Shown: one piece after another, positions 1-5,710 of the stretch
Layout: the number at the start of each line of letters is the position of its first letter
Position numbering within the stretch: the first letter of the stretch is position 1
NCBI GenBank assembly: GCA_002869425.1
Contig: PKSZ01000364.1
Coordinates: forward strand, 1-7,570
DNA from: Marinilabiliales bacterium
GTDB taxonomy: Bacteria; Bacteroidota; Bacteroidia; Bacteroidales; BM523
Reading direction: 5' to 3'
Length of the DNA stretch: 7,570 nt
Made by a program: the position numbers and the translations under genes
Notes under the pieces: model-generated
The model's database searches: none
The model's input: the letters and a program-made list of their open reading frames with translations, nothing else
Told to the model about the DNA's origin: nothing

Positions 1-1128
1 GAAAAAGAAAAATATATCAATCTTTTTAATGATATACTTTCAGAAAAAAGGCACATCTTATACATCGCTCACCATAGGTTAAAAAGGTCTCCCGGGCAAA
101 GATTTCGCTTTGAACTTTTTATTAATTTCCTGCAGAAAAACGGATACAAAATCAAACATTCCTTCCTGCTTTCTGAAAAAGATGACAGAATATTCTACAG
201 CAAAGGGAATTATCTGGGGAAAGCCTCTATTCTTTTGAAGAGCTTTTTTAAAAGGTGGAAAAGCGTTAACCAAGCGCACAAATTTGATGCTGTTATTGTA
301 TACAGAGAAGCCTACATGCTGGGAACACTCCTTTTTGAAAAAATCCTCAAAAGAAAAAACAAAAATGTTATATACGATTTCGATGATGCCATATGGATTA
401 GAGATGTATCCGAAGGTAACGTAGCTGTTAAATGGCTAAAAACACCTTCAAAAACAGCGAATATTATAACCATGTCCAGATTTGTATTGGCCGGCAATCA
501 ATATTTGGCAGATTATGCAAGAAAACTAAACAAAAACACTATTGTTTTCCCCACTGTTATTGATACCAACTACCATACACCCTCAACAAATCATGAAAAA
601 TCAAGTATTTGTATTGGGTGGACAGGCTCATCTACAACTTTAAAGCACTTCTTCATTGCAATACCCGTATTGAAAAAAATAAAAGACAAATACGGTTCCA
701 AGGTTCGCTTCAAAGTAATTGTAGATGCTGATTATAAAAACGAAGAACTTGAAATTGTTTCCTGTAAATGGAATATTGATACAGAAATTAAGGACTTACA
801 AGATATTGACATTGGAATAATGCCTTTGCCAGATGATGATTGGAGTAAAGGAAAATGCGGATTCAAGGGTTTACAGTATATGGCTCTTGAAATACCTGCC
901 ATTATGTCTCCTGTGGGAGTAAATACTGAATTAATAAAAGATGGTGAAAACGGATATCTCGCCAACAATCAAGATGAATGGTTTTCAAAAATATCTACCT
1001 TAATCGATTCTAAAGAAAAGAGGGTACAAATGGGTAAAAAAGGAAAAATACTGGTAGAGGAAAAATATTCACTAAAAGCTCATCAAAACAATTTGCTAAA
1101 AATTATCAATTCCTTAATTGAAAATTAA
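1..1128 (+). CDS. GT4-like glycosyltransferase, 5' end missing or disturbed
   Basis: Transfers a sugar from an activated donor, probably in cell-surface polysaccharide or glycan assembly; donor and acceptor cannot be read from sequence. The frame is open from base 1, giving 375 visible residues. Codons 29-37 read RSPGQRFRF, a motif usually close to the N-terminus of this family, preceded by ILYIAHH, the usual first beta strand. YREAYMLG is near codon 101 and YDFDDAIW at 125-132. The C-terminal Rossmann domain begins at GWTGSSTT (206-213), and the donor-site segment is around codons 289-321 (GLQYMALEIPAI, SPVGVNTELI, DGENGYLA). There is no in-frame ATG or GTG before codon 105 and only a TTG at base 235. 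That TTG would delete RSPGQRFRF and is rejected as the start. The true start is either left of the window or at ATG 29 in the next frame (see findings). Family is confident, specificity unknown. Confidence 0.85.
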   Translation, partial: EKEKYINLFNDILSEKRHILYIAHHRLKRSPGQRFRFELFINFLQKNGYKIKHSFLLSEKDDRIFYSKGNYLGKASILLKSFFKRWKSVNQAHKFDAVIVYREAYMLGTLLFEKILKRKNKNVIYDFDDAIWIRDVSEGNVAVKWLKTPSKTANIITMSRFVLAGNQYLADYARKLNKNTIVFPTVIDTNYHTPSTNHEKSSICIGWTGSSTTLKHFFIAIPVLKKIKDKYGSKVRFKVIVDADYKNEELEIVSCKWNIDTEIKDLQDIDIGIMPLPDDDWSKGKCGFKGLQYMALEIPAIMSPVGVNTELIKDGENGYLANNQDEWFSKISTLIDSKEKRVQMGKKGKILVEEKYSLKAHQNNLLKIINSLIEN

Positions 1129-1131
1129 AAC

Positions 1132-2184
1132 CTATTGATGAAGCCAGTTATACTGATCCATTTTCAATACCGCTTCAACAATTAAATTAACTGCATTTCC
1201 TACATCATTTGTATGACATGATTCTATAACCTGATGTATGTGCCGGGTTGGAATTGAAACAGCACCTGCGATAGAACCACTTTTTGTCATCCGTTGAACC
1301 ATTGCTGTATCTGTACCTCCTGCAGGTAATAATTCAACCTGATACTTAATTTTCTGTTCACTTGCAGCTGTCTTCAAATAATCAATCATCCTGTAATCGG
1401 CAATTGCTGACGAATCCATTATTTTAATTGCAGGTCCGTCACCAAGTACTGTCACCTGTTCATGTGCCACCGAACCGGGAACATCATATGCAATGGTTGT
1501 ATCAATAGCCAATCCAAAATCAGGTTGAATAGCTTGTGTTGCAACCTGAGCTCCCCTAATGCCTACTTCTTCCTGTACTGTAAAAACAGCGTATAAATCA
1601 AAGGGTAACTTTTTCTTGCTCAGCTTTTTCAATGCTTCAATCAAAACAAACACAGAAATCCTGTTATCAAGGGATTTACCATTAACACAATCTCCAAGTT
1701 GAATTAAATCACCACATCGACTCACTGAATTCCCTTTATCCACATATTTATCTACCTCCTTCTTTGGCAATCCCAGATCAATGAAAAAATCGGATATTTC
1801 AACACTCTTCTTTCTTTCATCCGGTTTCATTACATGAATAGGCTTTGCTCCCATAACTCCCATCAGGTCTTTCTTACCATGAACCACAACACGCTGTGCT
1901 GTAAGCGTTTTGGGATCAAAACCACCCAAAGGATGAAACCGCAGAAATCCATTATCATCAATATGATTTACAATAAAACCTATTTCATCCATATGTGCTG
2001 CCAACATCACGGATTTATCACTTTCTCCTTTTCTAAAAGCAATTAGATTACCCATATTGTCAATTGAAACATCATCTACATATTGCTCAATTTCTTTTTG
2101 AATCAGCTTCCTGATTCTTCCCTCAAAGCCAGAAACACCAGCTGTTTCAACTATACTTTTCAGTAGCTTAAAATTAATTTTCAT
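1132..2184 (-). CDS. M42 family metallopeptidase (glutamyl aminopeptidase/TET-like)
   Basis: Cytoplasmic dinuclear metal aminopeptidase of family M42, whose members form dodecameric TET particles that trim short peptides made by larger proteases. At 350 residues it has the usual length. The active-site set is complete: His64 and Asp66 in AAHMDEIGF; bridging Asp173 in SLDNR; Glu205-Glu206 in TVQEEVGIRGA (general base plus metal ligand); Asp228 in AIDTT; GGTDTA at 289-294; and His317 in TRHIHQ. The start is the ATG at 2184, and the N-terminus aligns as expected (VSGFEGRIR at 17-25). There is no signal peptide. It lies 10 bases after the IPExxxVDY gene and is probably co-transcribed with it. It converges on the glycosyltransferase with only 3 bases between stop codons, so the two transcripts probably overlap at their 3' ends. 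M42 proteins are sometimes annotated as endoglucanases; the peptidase role is the better supported. Substrate preference cannot be inferred. Confidence 0.93.
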   Translation of the reverse strand: MKINFKLLKSIVETAGVSGFEGRIRKLIQKEIEQYVDDVSIDNMGNLIAFRKGESDKSVMLAAHMDEIGFIVNHIDDNGFLRFHPLGGFDPKTLTAQRVVVHGKKDLMGVMGAKPIHVMKPDERKKSVEISDFFIDLGLPKKEVDKYVDKGNSVSRCGDLIQLGDCVNGKSLDNRISVFVLIEALKKLSKKKLPFDLYAVFTVQEEVGIRGAQVATQAIQPDFGLAIDTTIAYDVPGSVAHEQVTVLGDGPAIKIMDSSAIADYRMIDYLKTAASEQKIKYQVELLPAGGTDTAMVQRMTKSGSIAGAVSIPTRHIHQVIESCHTNDVGNAVNLIVEAVLKMDQYNWLHQ

Positions 2185-2194
2185 AGCAGTATTC

Positions 2195-2617
2195 TTAAAA
2201 TATTAGCTTGTATTTCGATTTCAAGGATTCAATATCTACAAATGTTGCAAGATGAATTACTCCTGCTGATTTAACCAATTGTAAATACTTTTGTTTTTCT
2301 TCTTGAGTAAAATCCTGAGAAATCAGAAACACATAATCCAAATTCTTATACTCTTCCATGAGATAACCATTTTCACAACTATTGGCTATCAGGATATAAT
2401 CCAACTGCGAAGTCTCATCAACATATGTATACTTCGAGAATGATTGCTTAACCGGAGATTTTTTGGTTATTACATCGTAATTATCGGTCTTTCTCAATTC
2501 GATATTCAGCGCTTTGTTGAGAGCCCAACTTAACCTGTAATCATTTTCATGCGAGGAAATACCAATCATACTAAATGAATACTCCGGCGTTAGCTTAAGC
2601 TTATGAGATTTTTTCAC
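2195..2617 (-). CDS. IPExxxVDY family protein
   Basis: A 140-residue protein of the IPExxxVDY family, known essentially from Bacteroidota and without an established function. Diagnostic features are a KLKL opening, GISSHENDYRLSWALNKAL at about residues 19-37 (near-invariant in the family), and the name-giving region, here MEEYKNLDYVFLI at about 87-99. The family consensus IPExxxVDY is degenerate in this copy: Met-Glu-Glu replaces Ile-Pro-Glu and Leu replaces Val, while Asp-Tyr is kept. No signal peptide or membrane segment is seen, so it is probably cytoplasmic. The start is a GTG at 2617 because no in-frame ATG precedes the conserved N-terminus; no Shine-Dalgarno is visible. In many Bacteroidota, from memory, this gene sits beside rnc and pyruvate kinase; here its downstream neighbour is an M42 peptidase 10 bases away. 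Its leader contains a terminator-like hairpin (2662-2692), so expression may be attenuated. Confidence 0.82.
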   Translation of the reverse strand: MKKSHKLKLTPEYSFSMIGISSHENDYRLSWALNKALNIELRKTDNYDVITKKSPVKQSFSKYTYVDETSQLDYILIANSCENGYLMEEYKNLDYVFLISQDFTQEEKQKYLQLVKSAGVIHLATFVDIESLKSKYKLIF

Positions 2618-2661
2618 TTATAATAATGTTTTGTTTATAAAGATATGAAATATTGAAACAG

Positions 2662-2692
2662 AAAAAAACAGGAGAGATAAATTCCCCCCTGT
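2662..2692 (-). terminator. minus-strand intrinsic terminator / possible attenuator upstream of the IPExxxVDY gene
   Basis: Read on the minus strand, ACAGGGGGGA (2692-2683) pairs with TCTCTCCTGT (2677-2668) to form a 10-bp stem with two G-U wobbles and a 5-base loop, followed at once by a run of T (2667-2662). On the plus strand the wobbles become A-C mismatches, so the structure is oriented for leftward transcription. It lies about 45 bases upstream of the GTG at 2617, between two divergent genes, where an ordinary gene-end terminator is not expected. It may end a short leader or small RNA, or attenuate the minus-strand pair. Confidence 0.6.
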
Positions 2693-2747
2693 CTTTTAAC
2701 CAAATAAAACAACCACTTTTGAGAACGCTAATATCTTTCGATTTTCG

Positions 2748-2763
2748 CTTTGTCAAGACAAAG
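2748..2763. promoter_or_regulatory. 16-base perfect inverted repeat, possible operator
   Basis: CTTTGTC and GACAAAG flank a 2-base centre (AA) with no mismatch. It covers most of the candidate minus-strand -7 element and its expected transcription start, so a dimeric protein bound here could control the IPExxxVDY/M42 transcript. It could equally fold as a short hairpin in RNA, but a 2-base loop is unfavourable. I know no regulator for this sequence. Confidence 0.4.
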
Positions 2764-2766
2764 TTA
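2759..2766 (-). promoter_or_regulatory. candidate minus-strand -7 element (TAACTTTG)
   Basis: TAACTTTG on the minus strand matches the Bacteroidota sigma-ABfr -7 consensus TAnnTTTG at all fixed positions. No good -33 TTTG lies at the usual distance upstream. If used, transcription would begin near 2753, giving a leader of about 135 bases that contains the terminator hairpin before the GTG at 2617. The element overlaps the palindrome at 2748-2763. A weaker candidate (TATCTTTA, 2645-2638) lies downstream of the terminator and could be an alternative promoter for the same gene. Confidence 0.4.
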
Positions 2767-2778
2767 AGTTCGAATTAC

Positions 2779-2818
2779 GTTAACTGGATTTAACAAGTGT
2801 TAAAGATTGTTAATCCAG
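2779..2818 (+). promoter_or_regulatory. four direct repeats at 10-bp spacing, candidate OmpR-family regulator binding array
   Basis: Hexamers GTTAAC (2779), TTTAAC (2789), GTTAAA (2799) and GTTAAT (2809) recur at exactly 10-base intervals, one turn of the helix. OmpR/PhoB-family regulators typically bind tandem direct repeats spaced 10-11 bp, and the last gene of this operon encodes such a regulator. The array ends about 24 bases before the -7 element of the kinase gene, which lacks a good -33 box: an arrangement expected for an activator site. Autoregulation by the RprY-like protein is inference. Superimposed inverted repeats also exist: TTAACA/TGTTAA (2790-2803), and CTGGATT/AATCCAG at the outer ends (2784-2790, 2812-2818). 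Confidence 0.5.
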
Positions 2819-2820
2819 CT

Positions 2821-2840
2821 ACTTACAAAAGAAGGTAAGT
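2821..2840. promoter_or_regulatory. inverted repeat ACTTAC-N8-GTAAGT over the -33 region
   Basis: Perfect 6-base arms (2821-2826 and 2835-2840) separated by 8 bases lie between the 10-bp repeat array and the -7 element of the kinase promoter, where the -33 contact would be. It may be an operator; a chance occurrence cannot be excluded for 6-base arms in AT-rich DNA. Confidence 0.25.
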
Positions 2841-2842
2841 AT

Positions 2843-2850
2843 TATATTTG
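2843..2850 (+). promoter_or_regulatory. candidate -7 element (TATATTTG) of the rprX-rprY operon
   Basis: TATATTTG is a perfect match to the Bacteroidota -7 consensus TAnnTTTG. No TTTG -33 element stands 19-21 bases upstream. Its final G is 4 bases before the ATG at 2855, so transcription would begin at or within a few bases of the start codon, predicting a leaderless or nearly leaderless mRNA. Confidence 0.5.
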
Positions 2851-2854
2851 TTCT

Positions 2855-4441
2855 ATGAGCAGAAAATTCATATGGATTCTGATTGGTATTATGAACATAA
2901 CCTTAGTTGGGCTTATTGTTTTACAAACATACTGGATAAAAAATGCAGTAGAAGTAAAAAATGATCAATTTGACCAAATGGTAAACAAAGCCATGGATCA
3001 TATTTCGCATCAAATAGAAACCCAAGAAGTTCTTCTTGAAATCAGCAGTGAAATCTCCTCTGACATGCCCAATGAATTATTAAACAATGGTAATGAAATG
3101 CTTTACCTAAATAAAGGAGAACTCAATGAACAATTCGATGTAAATATTTCGCTTGGAGAAGAAATACTTATGATACAAAAAGGCGATTCACTAGATGTAA
3201 ACACTAAGTTTACTGTATATTCAGGAGACTCGCTTATTTATAGAAAGGACAACAATACAAAAAAAATTGATTCCTTCGACGAAGAAATTAAAGATATTTA
3301 CTCACGCAAAGAACTTCAAACTCATTTCAAAAAAAACGTAAGCAACAAAGCCGACTTTGTTGAAACCATCATTAACAAACTAATGAACACGGACAGGTCG
3401 CTTGACAAACGCATAAAACTTGAATCTGTTGATTCAATAATTAATGTAGAATTAAACAATGTTGGTATTGAATTACCTTATGAATATTCTGTTTTTAAGG
3501 ATGAGGTTTCGTCTATTTCTTCCTCTGAAAATTACAATCCTGACAGTAACTCTGATATTTATTCATGCCGCTTGTTTCCAAATGATATTCTGGCCAACCC
3601 CAATCATTTATCAATATATTTTCCAAAAAAGCAACGATACATAACAAAATCCTTGTTATTCATTGGAGGCATGTCTCTTACGCTCACGCTTGTAATTATT
3701 ATGGCCTTTACATACACCCTCTATATCATTTTAAGGCAAAGACGACTCTCTGAAATGAAAAGTGACTTTGTTAGCAATATGACACATGAGTTAAAAACTC
3801 CCATTTCAACCATATCACTTGCATCTCAAATGCTTAAAGACAAAAGCCTGTCGAGCGATTTAAAAAACATTGACAACATTTCCAGAATCATAGATGAAGA
3901 AAGCAAAAGACTAGGATATCAAGTTGAAAAAGTATTACAAGTTGCAATATTTGAAAAGGGGAATATGAAGTTGAAAATCAGCGAACTAGACATTCATGAG
4001 ATCATCAAGTCTGCAGCTGGAAATTTCAAAATTCAGATTTCAAAAAGAAATGGACAATTACAACAAAACTTAGAAGCAGAAAAACATCATATCTTTGCTG
4101 ACGAACTTCACATCACAAATGTTATAGTCAATCTTTTGGACAATGCCGTAAAATACAGTAAGAAAAATCCGGAAATCAGCATTTCGACACACGATGATAG
4201 GAATGGCATTTATGTCGCCATTCAGGATAATGGTATAGGTATCTCCAGAGAAAACCTGAAACGTATTTTTGAAAAATTTTATAGGGTACCTACAGGAAAT
4301 GTACACGATGTGAAAGGCTTCGGACTTGGGTTAAGCTATGTTAAAAAAATCATTGATGCGCACAGTGGAAAGATAAAAGCCGAAAGCGAGATCAATAAAG
4401 GAACAAAATTTGAGATAATACTACCCTATGGTAATGAATAA
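2855..4441 (+). CDS. rprX: RprX-like sensor histidine kinase
   Basis: Inner-membrane sensor kinase that autophosphorylates on histidine and passes phosphate to the regulator encoded just downstream. Of 528 residues, 5-27 form the first membrane segment, about 28-266 an extracytoplasmic sensor region with no domain I recognise, and 267-293 the second membrane segment. HisKA follows with the H box FVSNMTHELKTP (His311), then the ATPase domain: N box NLLDNA (426-431), G1 DNGIGI (458-463), F box FEKFYRV and G2 GFGLGL (488-493). All catalytic motifs are intact. ATG 2855 is chosen because MSRKFIWILIG is the normal opening for this family; the in-frame TTG at 2807 would add 16 residues made of promoter and repeat DNA. 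The gene ends 6 bases before the regulator. The RprX assignment rests on kinase-regulator order and the strong similarity of the partner to RprY. The signal sensed is unknown. Confidence 0.85.
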   Translation: MSRKFIWILIGIMNITLVGLIVLQTYWIKNAVEVKNDQFDQMVNKAMDHISHQIETQEVLLEISSEISSDMPNELLNNGNEMLYLNKGELNEQFDVNISLGEEILMIQKGDSLDVNTKFTVYSGDSLIYRKDNNTKKIDSFDEEIKDIYSRKELQTHFKKNVSNKADFVETIINKLMNTDRSLDKRIKLESVDSIINVELNNVGIELPYEYSVFKDEVSSISSSENYNPDSNSDIYSCRLFPNDILANPNHLSIYFPKKQRYITKSLLFIGGMSLTLTLVIIMAFTYTLYIILRQRRLSEMKSDFVSNMTHELKTPISTISLASQMLKDKSLSSDLKNIDNISRIIDEESKRLGYQVEKVLQVAIFEKGNMKLKISELDIHEIIKSAAGNFKIQISKRNGQLQQNLEAEKHHIFADELHITNVIVNLLDNAVKYSKKNPEISISTHDDRNGIYVAIQDNGIGISRENLKRIFEKFYRVPTGNVHDVKGFGLGLSYVKKIIDAHSGKIKAESEINKGTKFEIILPYGNE

Positions 4442-4447
4442 AATTAT

Positions 4448-5158
4448 ATGGTCATGGAAATAAAAAAAAGAGTTTTACTTGTAGAAGACGATGAAAATCT
4501 GGGTTCATTGCTTAAAGAGTATATGAATGTAAAAGGATATGAAGCAGAACTATTTAGCGATGGTGAAAAGGGGTATAAAGCCTTCATGAAAAATCAATAT
4601 GATATATGCATCCTTGACATCATGCTGCCACATAAAGATGGCCTCACACTTGCAAAAGAAATAAGGGTTATAAACAATGAAATTCCTATTATTTTCTTAA
4701 CAGCAAAATCTTTAAAAGATGATGTTCTTGAAGGTTTTAAGTCAGGGGGTGATGATTATATAACAAAACCTTTCAGCATGGAAGAACTGCTATTTAGAGT
4801 TGAAGCTATCTTAAGACGCACAAGGCAAGGTGAAACAGATGAAAATCAAACAATTTTTCAAATCGGAATTTATTCTTTTGATTCCAACAAAAGATTAATC
4901 GAAAAAGATGGTTCCTCTTCTAAGCTCACAACTAAAGAGGCTGAACTGCTAAAATTACTTTGCTTAAATAAAAACAAAATTCTGGAACGGAATTTTGCAC
5001 TAAAAGCAATTTGGGCAGACGACAACTATTTCAATGCGAGGAGCATGGATGTATATATTACCAAATTAAGAAAACACCTTAAAGAAGACGAAAACATTGA
5101 AATTATCAATGTGCATGGTCAGGGATTCAAATTGATTGCTCCTGAAGAAAGCAATTAA
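4448..5158 (+). CDS. rprY: RprY-like OmpR-family response regulator
   Basis: Cytoplasmic DNA-binding regulator of 236 residues, presumed phosphorylated by the kinase encoded upstream. The receiver domain covers about 5-125: acidic pocket Asp14-Asp15, phospho-acceptor Asp57 in CILDIMLP, Thr85 in FLTAKS and Lys107 in YITKPFSMEELLFRVEAILRR. The winged-helix effector domain spans about 134-232, with KLTTKEAELLKLL, ALKAIWADDNYFNARS, MDVYITKLRKHLK and INVHGQGFKLI, closely resembling Bacteroides/Porphyromonas RprY as I recall it. Two starts are possible, ATG 4448 and ATG 4454 (MVM...); they differ by two residues. The 6-base gap after rprX argues for co-transcription. The 10-bp repeat array before rprX is a plausible target (inference). 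RprXY was described in Bacteroides fragilis, and RprY has been linked to redox and sodium-pump genes in Porphyromonas; whether that applies here is unknown. Confidence 0.9.
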   Translation: MVMEIKKRVLLVEDDENLGSLLKEYMNVKGYEAELFSDGEKGYKAFMKNQYDICILDIMLPHKDGLTLAKEIRVINNEIPIIFLTAKSLKDDVLEGFKSGGDDYITKPFSMEELLFRVEAILRRTRQGETDENQTIFQIGIYSFDSNKRLIEKDGSSSKLTTKEAELLKLLCLNKNKILERNFALKAIWADDNYFNARSMDVYITKLRKHLKEDENIEIINVHGQGFKLIAPEESN

Positions 5159-5175
5159 ATTTCGTTTGGTTTTTA

Positions 5176-5197
5176 ATTAATCCTTGCTCGGGTTAAT
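5176..5197. repeat. short hairpin between convergent genes
   Basis: ATTAATCC (5176-5183) and GGGTTAAT (5190-5197) can form an 8-bp stem with one G-U pair and a 6-base loop. The right arm overlaps the stop codon of the deacylase gene. Neither strand has a T run directly after the stem, so it is not a canonical intrinsic terminator, though it sits where rprY and the minus-strand operon converge and may help transcription stop. Confidence 0.3.
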
Positions 5198-5696
5198 CAT
5201 ACATATTAATAAATTCATAAGCATTGCCTGTATAATTCAGGAATCGTATCATATCATTTCTGGAGATTACAATTGCAGCATTATTGACATTGGGATGAAA
5301 AGTTAAATATTCTGCATTTTCCAAAGCCTTGTCGAAAAATATATAAACATGGCTGTCCTTATCATGAACCAACCCAAAAACACTTACCGATCCAGGTTTT
5401 AACCCCAGGTATTTATCAAGACGTTTTTCTGAAGCAAAACTCAATTTTCCTTGCTTCAATCTTTGCTCCAGATCTTTTATATTCAACATCCTTTCTGCTT
5501 TCAAAACAACAAGATAATGCCGATTACCTTTGTGATTTCTAAAAAATATATTCTTACAATGTGTGGAATTTAATTCCGACCAATATTGTATTGCATCATC
5601 TGCAGTTGGTGCTTCCGGATGCTCCTGGTATTTATATTCTATATTCAGCTCCTCAAGCACCGAATATAACAACTGATCTCCTCGCTTTTTACTCAT
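5193..5696 (-). CDS. YbaK/ProXp-ala-like aminoacyl-tRNA deacylase
   Basis: Free-standing editing-domain protein of the YbaK/ProX (INS) superfamily, annotated in genomes as prolyl-tRNA synthetase associated domain or PrdX. Characterised ProXp-ala members hydrolyse alanine mischarged on tRNA-Pro, acting in trans in the cytoplasm; that activity is inferred here. At 167 residues it has the normal length. Visible marks are HPEAPTADDA (26-35), the conserved lysine and asparagine Lys48-Asn49 in HCKNIFFRNHKG, HYLVVLKAER (60-69), KLSFASEKRLDKYLGLKPGSVSVFG (about 84-108, containing the GxxxP-like loop) and FHPNVNNAAIVIS (133-145). The start is ATG 5696; the N-terminus aligns well and no alternative is needed. 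It begins 14 bases after the Memo-AMMECR1 fusion gene ends, on the same strand, so co-transcription is likely. It converges with rprY across 34 bases. The substrate could be another misacylated tRNA. Confidence 0.87.
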   Translation of the reverse strand: MSKKRGDQLLYSVLEELNIEYKYQEHPEAPTADDAIQYWSELNSTHCKNIFFRNHKGNRHYLVVLKAERMLNIKDLEQRLKQGKLSFASEKRLDKYLGLKPGSVSVFGLVHDKDSHVYIFFDKALENAEYLTFHPNVNNAAIVISRNDMIRFLNYTGNAYEFINMYD

Positions 5697-5710
5697 TACT
5701 AATCTTCCGT

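Noticed and set aside
79..279. Minus-strand 66-codon open frame
   Set aside because: It is antisense to the glycosyltransferase N-terminus, with no family resemblance or promoter; a shadow of coding DNA.
235..1128. Glycosyltransferase starting at TTG 235
   Set aside because: The frame is open upstream and contains the conserved RSPGQRFRF motif before this codon, so a start here would truncate the protein.
2807..2854. Sixteen-residue N-terminal extension of the kinase from TTG 2807
   Set aside because: It would be encoded by the last phased repeats, the inverted repeat and the -7 element; the family start is MSRKF at 2855.
5176..5197. Hairpin as a bidirectional intrinsic terminator
   Set aside because: Neither strand has a T run following the stem; kept only as a low-confidence hairpin.
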